A stretch of DNA of 6,712 bases, taken from NCBI GenBank assembly GCA_031280065.1, contig JAITHH010000234.1:1-6712 (forward strand), in the 5' to 3' direction. Positions 5,468-6,712 of this stretch are shown piece by piece (within the stretch, counting starts at the first letter, position 1; each line of letters opens with the position of its first letter). Source of the stretch: Treponema sp. Lineage in GTDB: Bacteria > Spirochaetota > Spirochaetia > Treponematales > Breznakiellaceae. Position numbers and translations under genes: made by a program. Under the pieces are notes generated by a model that searched no databases, had not been told where the DNA came from, and saw only the letters and a list, made by a program, of their open reading frames with translations.

Positions 5468-6505
5468 TTACATCACAATCACCGCCTTGAGCACCGATCC
5501 CTCCGCAGCCTCCCGGAAGGCGGCCTCCGCCTCTTCCAGGGGATAGCGCTGGGACAGGTATTTCCCCGCGCAGAACCCGCCGTCCCGGATAAGGGACATG
5601 GCGGCCCGGTTTTGGTCCGGCGTGGAGGCGTGGACCCCAAAGACCCCCAGTTCCCGGTAGTGGACCAGGTTGCTGTCCAAAAAGCCGGTCCCCTCCCCCG
5701 GCAGGCCGCCGAAGAGGGAGATTCTGCCGCATTTGGCCAGGGAACGGAGGCCGTCAGCCTGGGCCGCGCCCACAGAGCAGGCGATGACCGCCACATCCGC
5801 GCCCTTGCCCCCGGTACGGGCGGCAATTTCCTCCACCGCGCCTTCTTTGTCCTGGGGAATAAACCGGACCCCCGGCAGGAGGCCCTCCACCTGCCGGATC
5901 CGCGCCAAGGAGGGTTCCACGATAGCAACCGAGGCCCCCGCGGCCAGGGCCAGTTCCGCGTGCATACACCCGATGATGCCGCTGCCGAAGATGACCACGT
6001 CCTCGCCGCGCTTAATATTCAAATAGGACTGGGCGTTGATGACGCAGGCCAGGGGCTCACTCAGGGTGAAGATCACCGGGTCCTCTGCCGGGGGCAGCTT
6101 GTAGACGTTTCCCATGGTAAAGGCGTGGCGGGGAATGACCAGGTATTCCGCAAAGCCGCCGTCGTATTGAAAGCCGACGGTGGCAAGGCGGTCACACATA
6201 TTGGTATGCCCGGCCTTGCAGCTATAGCACTCCCCGCAGCCGATAGCCGGGGCCATGCTGATCCGGTCGCCGGCATGAAAGCCGCCGGGGAGGCCGGGGG
6301 CGCACTCCTGGATGATCCCGACGAATTCGTGGCCCAGGATCCTGCCGGGGCTGATTTTTCCGCTCCCAAACCGGTATGTTCTGACATCGGTTCCGCAGAT
6401 CGAGCAGGCTTCCAGCTTGACCAAGGCGCCCTCCCCGCCAAGAGCCGGAAGCGGCGCTTCTCCCAACCCTAAGAGTTTGCCGCCCCAATACCGGTATGCC
6501 CGCAT
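5468..6505 (-). CDS. Zinc-dependent MDR alcohol/polyol dehydrogenase
   Basis: 345-residue medium-chain dehydrogenase of normal family length. Seen: catalytic zinc ligands Cys37 (CSICGTD), His59-Glu60 (GHEFVG) and Glu150 (SEP); structural zinc cysteines 90, 93, 96 and 104 with the canonical C-x2-C-x2-C-x7-C spacing; and a nucleotide-binding GSGIIG at 174-179 with Glu197 (VAIVEPS) ending the second strand, which favours NAD(H) over NADP(H). Family knowledge: relatives oxidise sorbitol, galactitol-phosphate, threonine or similar secondary alcohols to ketones; the substrate here is not identifiable. It is the first gene of the minus-strand operon, ahead of a sugar isomerase, which fits polyol or sugar catabolism. 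The start ATG at 6505 is preceded by a GAGGGG site at 9-base spacing. All key residues are intact. Confidence 0.9.
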   Translation of the reverse strand: MRAYRYWGGKLLGLGEAPLPALGGEGALVKLEACSICGTDVRTYRFGSGKISPGRILGHEFVGIIQECAPGLPGGFHAGDRISMAPAIGCGECYSCKAGHTNMCDRLATVGFQYDGGFAEYLVIPRHAFTMGNVYKLPPAEDPVIFTLSEPLACVINAQSYLNIKRGEDVVIFGSGIIGCMHAELALAAGASVAIVEPSLARIRQVEGLLPGVRFIPQDKEGAVEEIAARTGGKGADVAVIACSVGAAQADGLRSLAKCGRISLFGGLPGEGTGFLDSNLVHYRELGVFGVHASTPDQNRAAMSLIRDGGFCAGKYLSQRYPLEEAEAAFREAAEGSVLKAVIVM

Positions 6506-6581
6506 AGCTATTCACCCCTCTCAAGTCCCCCGCGCTTCCCCGGCGGGCCCACGCTGTTATAATTCAAACAAAGCTGTTCAT

Positions 6582-6610
6582 ATTATGACATCGCTCTGAT
6601 CATAAGTCAA
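6582..6610 (-). promoter_or_regulatory. Promoter of the dehydrogenase-isomerase operon
   Basis: Read on the minus strand: TTGACT (6610-6605), 17-base spacer, CATAAT (6587-6582). Both hexamers are near consensus and spacing is ideal. Transcription would start near 6575, leaving a leader of about 70 bases before the ATG at 6505. I see no gene in 6506-6712. Confidence 0.65.
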
Positions 6611-6670
6611 CAAAATTCTTCATTTTTGGTCTCTTTCCCCTGCGTCCTGTTTTATATTGTTGAAATACCT

Positions 6671-6698
6671 AGTATAGTCAAAACTGATATGCAGCCAA
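6671..6698 (-). promoter_or_regulatory. Possible second, upstream minus-strand promoter
   Basis: Minus-strand TTGGCT (6698-6693), 16-base spacer, TATACT (6676-6671). The -10 is strong and the -35 moderate. An imperfect dyad, ATAC-CTA-GTAT, lies at 6665-6675 and overlaps the -10 box, so a repressor site is conceivable but unsupported. Confidence 0.3.
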
Positions 6699-6712
6699 AA
6701 ATTGAACGCCTC

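Noticed and set aside
5243..6472. 409-codon open frame on the plus strand
   Set aside because: Antisense of the zinc dehydrogenase and of the isomerase start; composition is shadow-like, rich in G, A, R and D.

Overview
The window looks like a fragment of a GC-rich, diderm host-associated bacterium, most plausibly a spirochaete close to the termite-gut Treponema. The main clue is the exported protein at 2555-3946. It has a signal peptide ending in a V-S-A|F-type site, followed by an aromatic/glycine-rich start and alternating beta-strand segments typical of spirochaete outer-membrane beta-barrels. The taxon is inferred from recalled family resemblance and no search was run.

Layout: (1) 27-1385 (+) encodes an intact 12-helix MATE-family exporter. 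(2) 1386-2408 is about 1 kb without a convincing conserved gene. It holds three unrelated repeat systems: a cluster of 45- and 65-bp direct/inverted repeats (1386-1690), 14 perfect copies of the heptamer GCCGACA (1868-1965), and seven degenerate 21-bp tandem units (2043-2189). A near-consensus promoter (1812-1840) fires into the heptamer array, and its expected start coincides with an ATG at 1847. (3) 2349-2554 is a leader with two hairpins and a 36-codon ORF (2409-2519) that has a perfect Shine-Dalgarno and a signal-like N-terminus. (4) 2555-3946 (+) is the porin-like gene. (5) On the minus strand, a convergent operon runs from a promoter at 6582-6610 through a zinc alcohol/polyol dehydrogenase (6505-5468), an L-arabinose/L-fucose isomerase-family enzyme (5418-4021) and a VOC/glyoxalase gene whose start (4011) is clear but which is cut off after about 34 codons.

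The minus-strand genes probably act together in sugar or polyol catabolism, as dehydrogenase plus aldose-ketose isomerase. The VOC gene runs straight into the 3' end of the porin gene, and the porin lacks the usual barrel C-terminus. This suggests a rearrangement breakpoint near 3905-3935 that damaged both genes.

The most unusual signals are the promoter/ATG/heptamer arrangement, where losing one 7-bp unit would join the 1847 start to an open frame running to 2519, and the porin/VOC junction.
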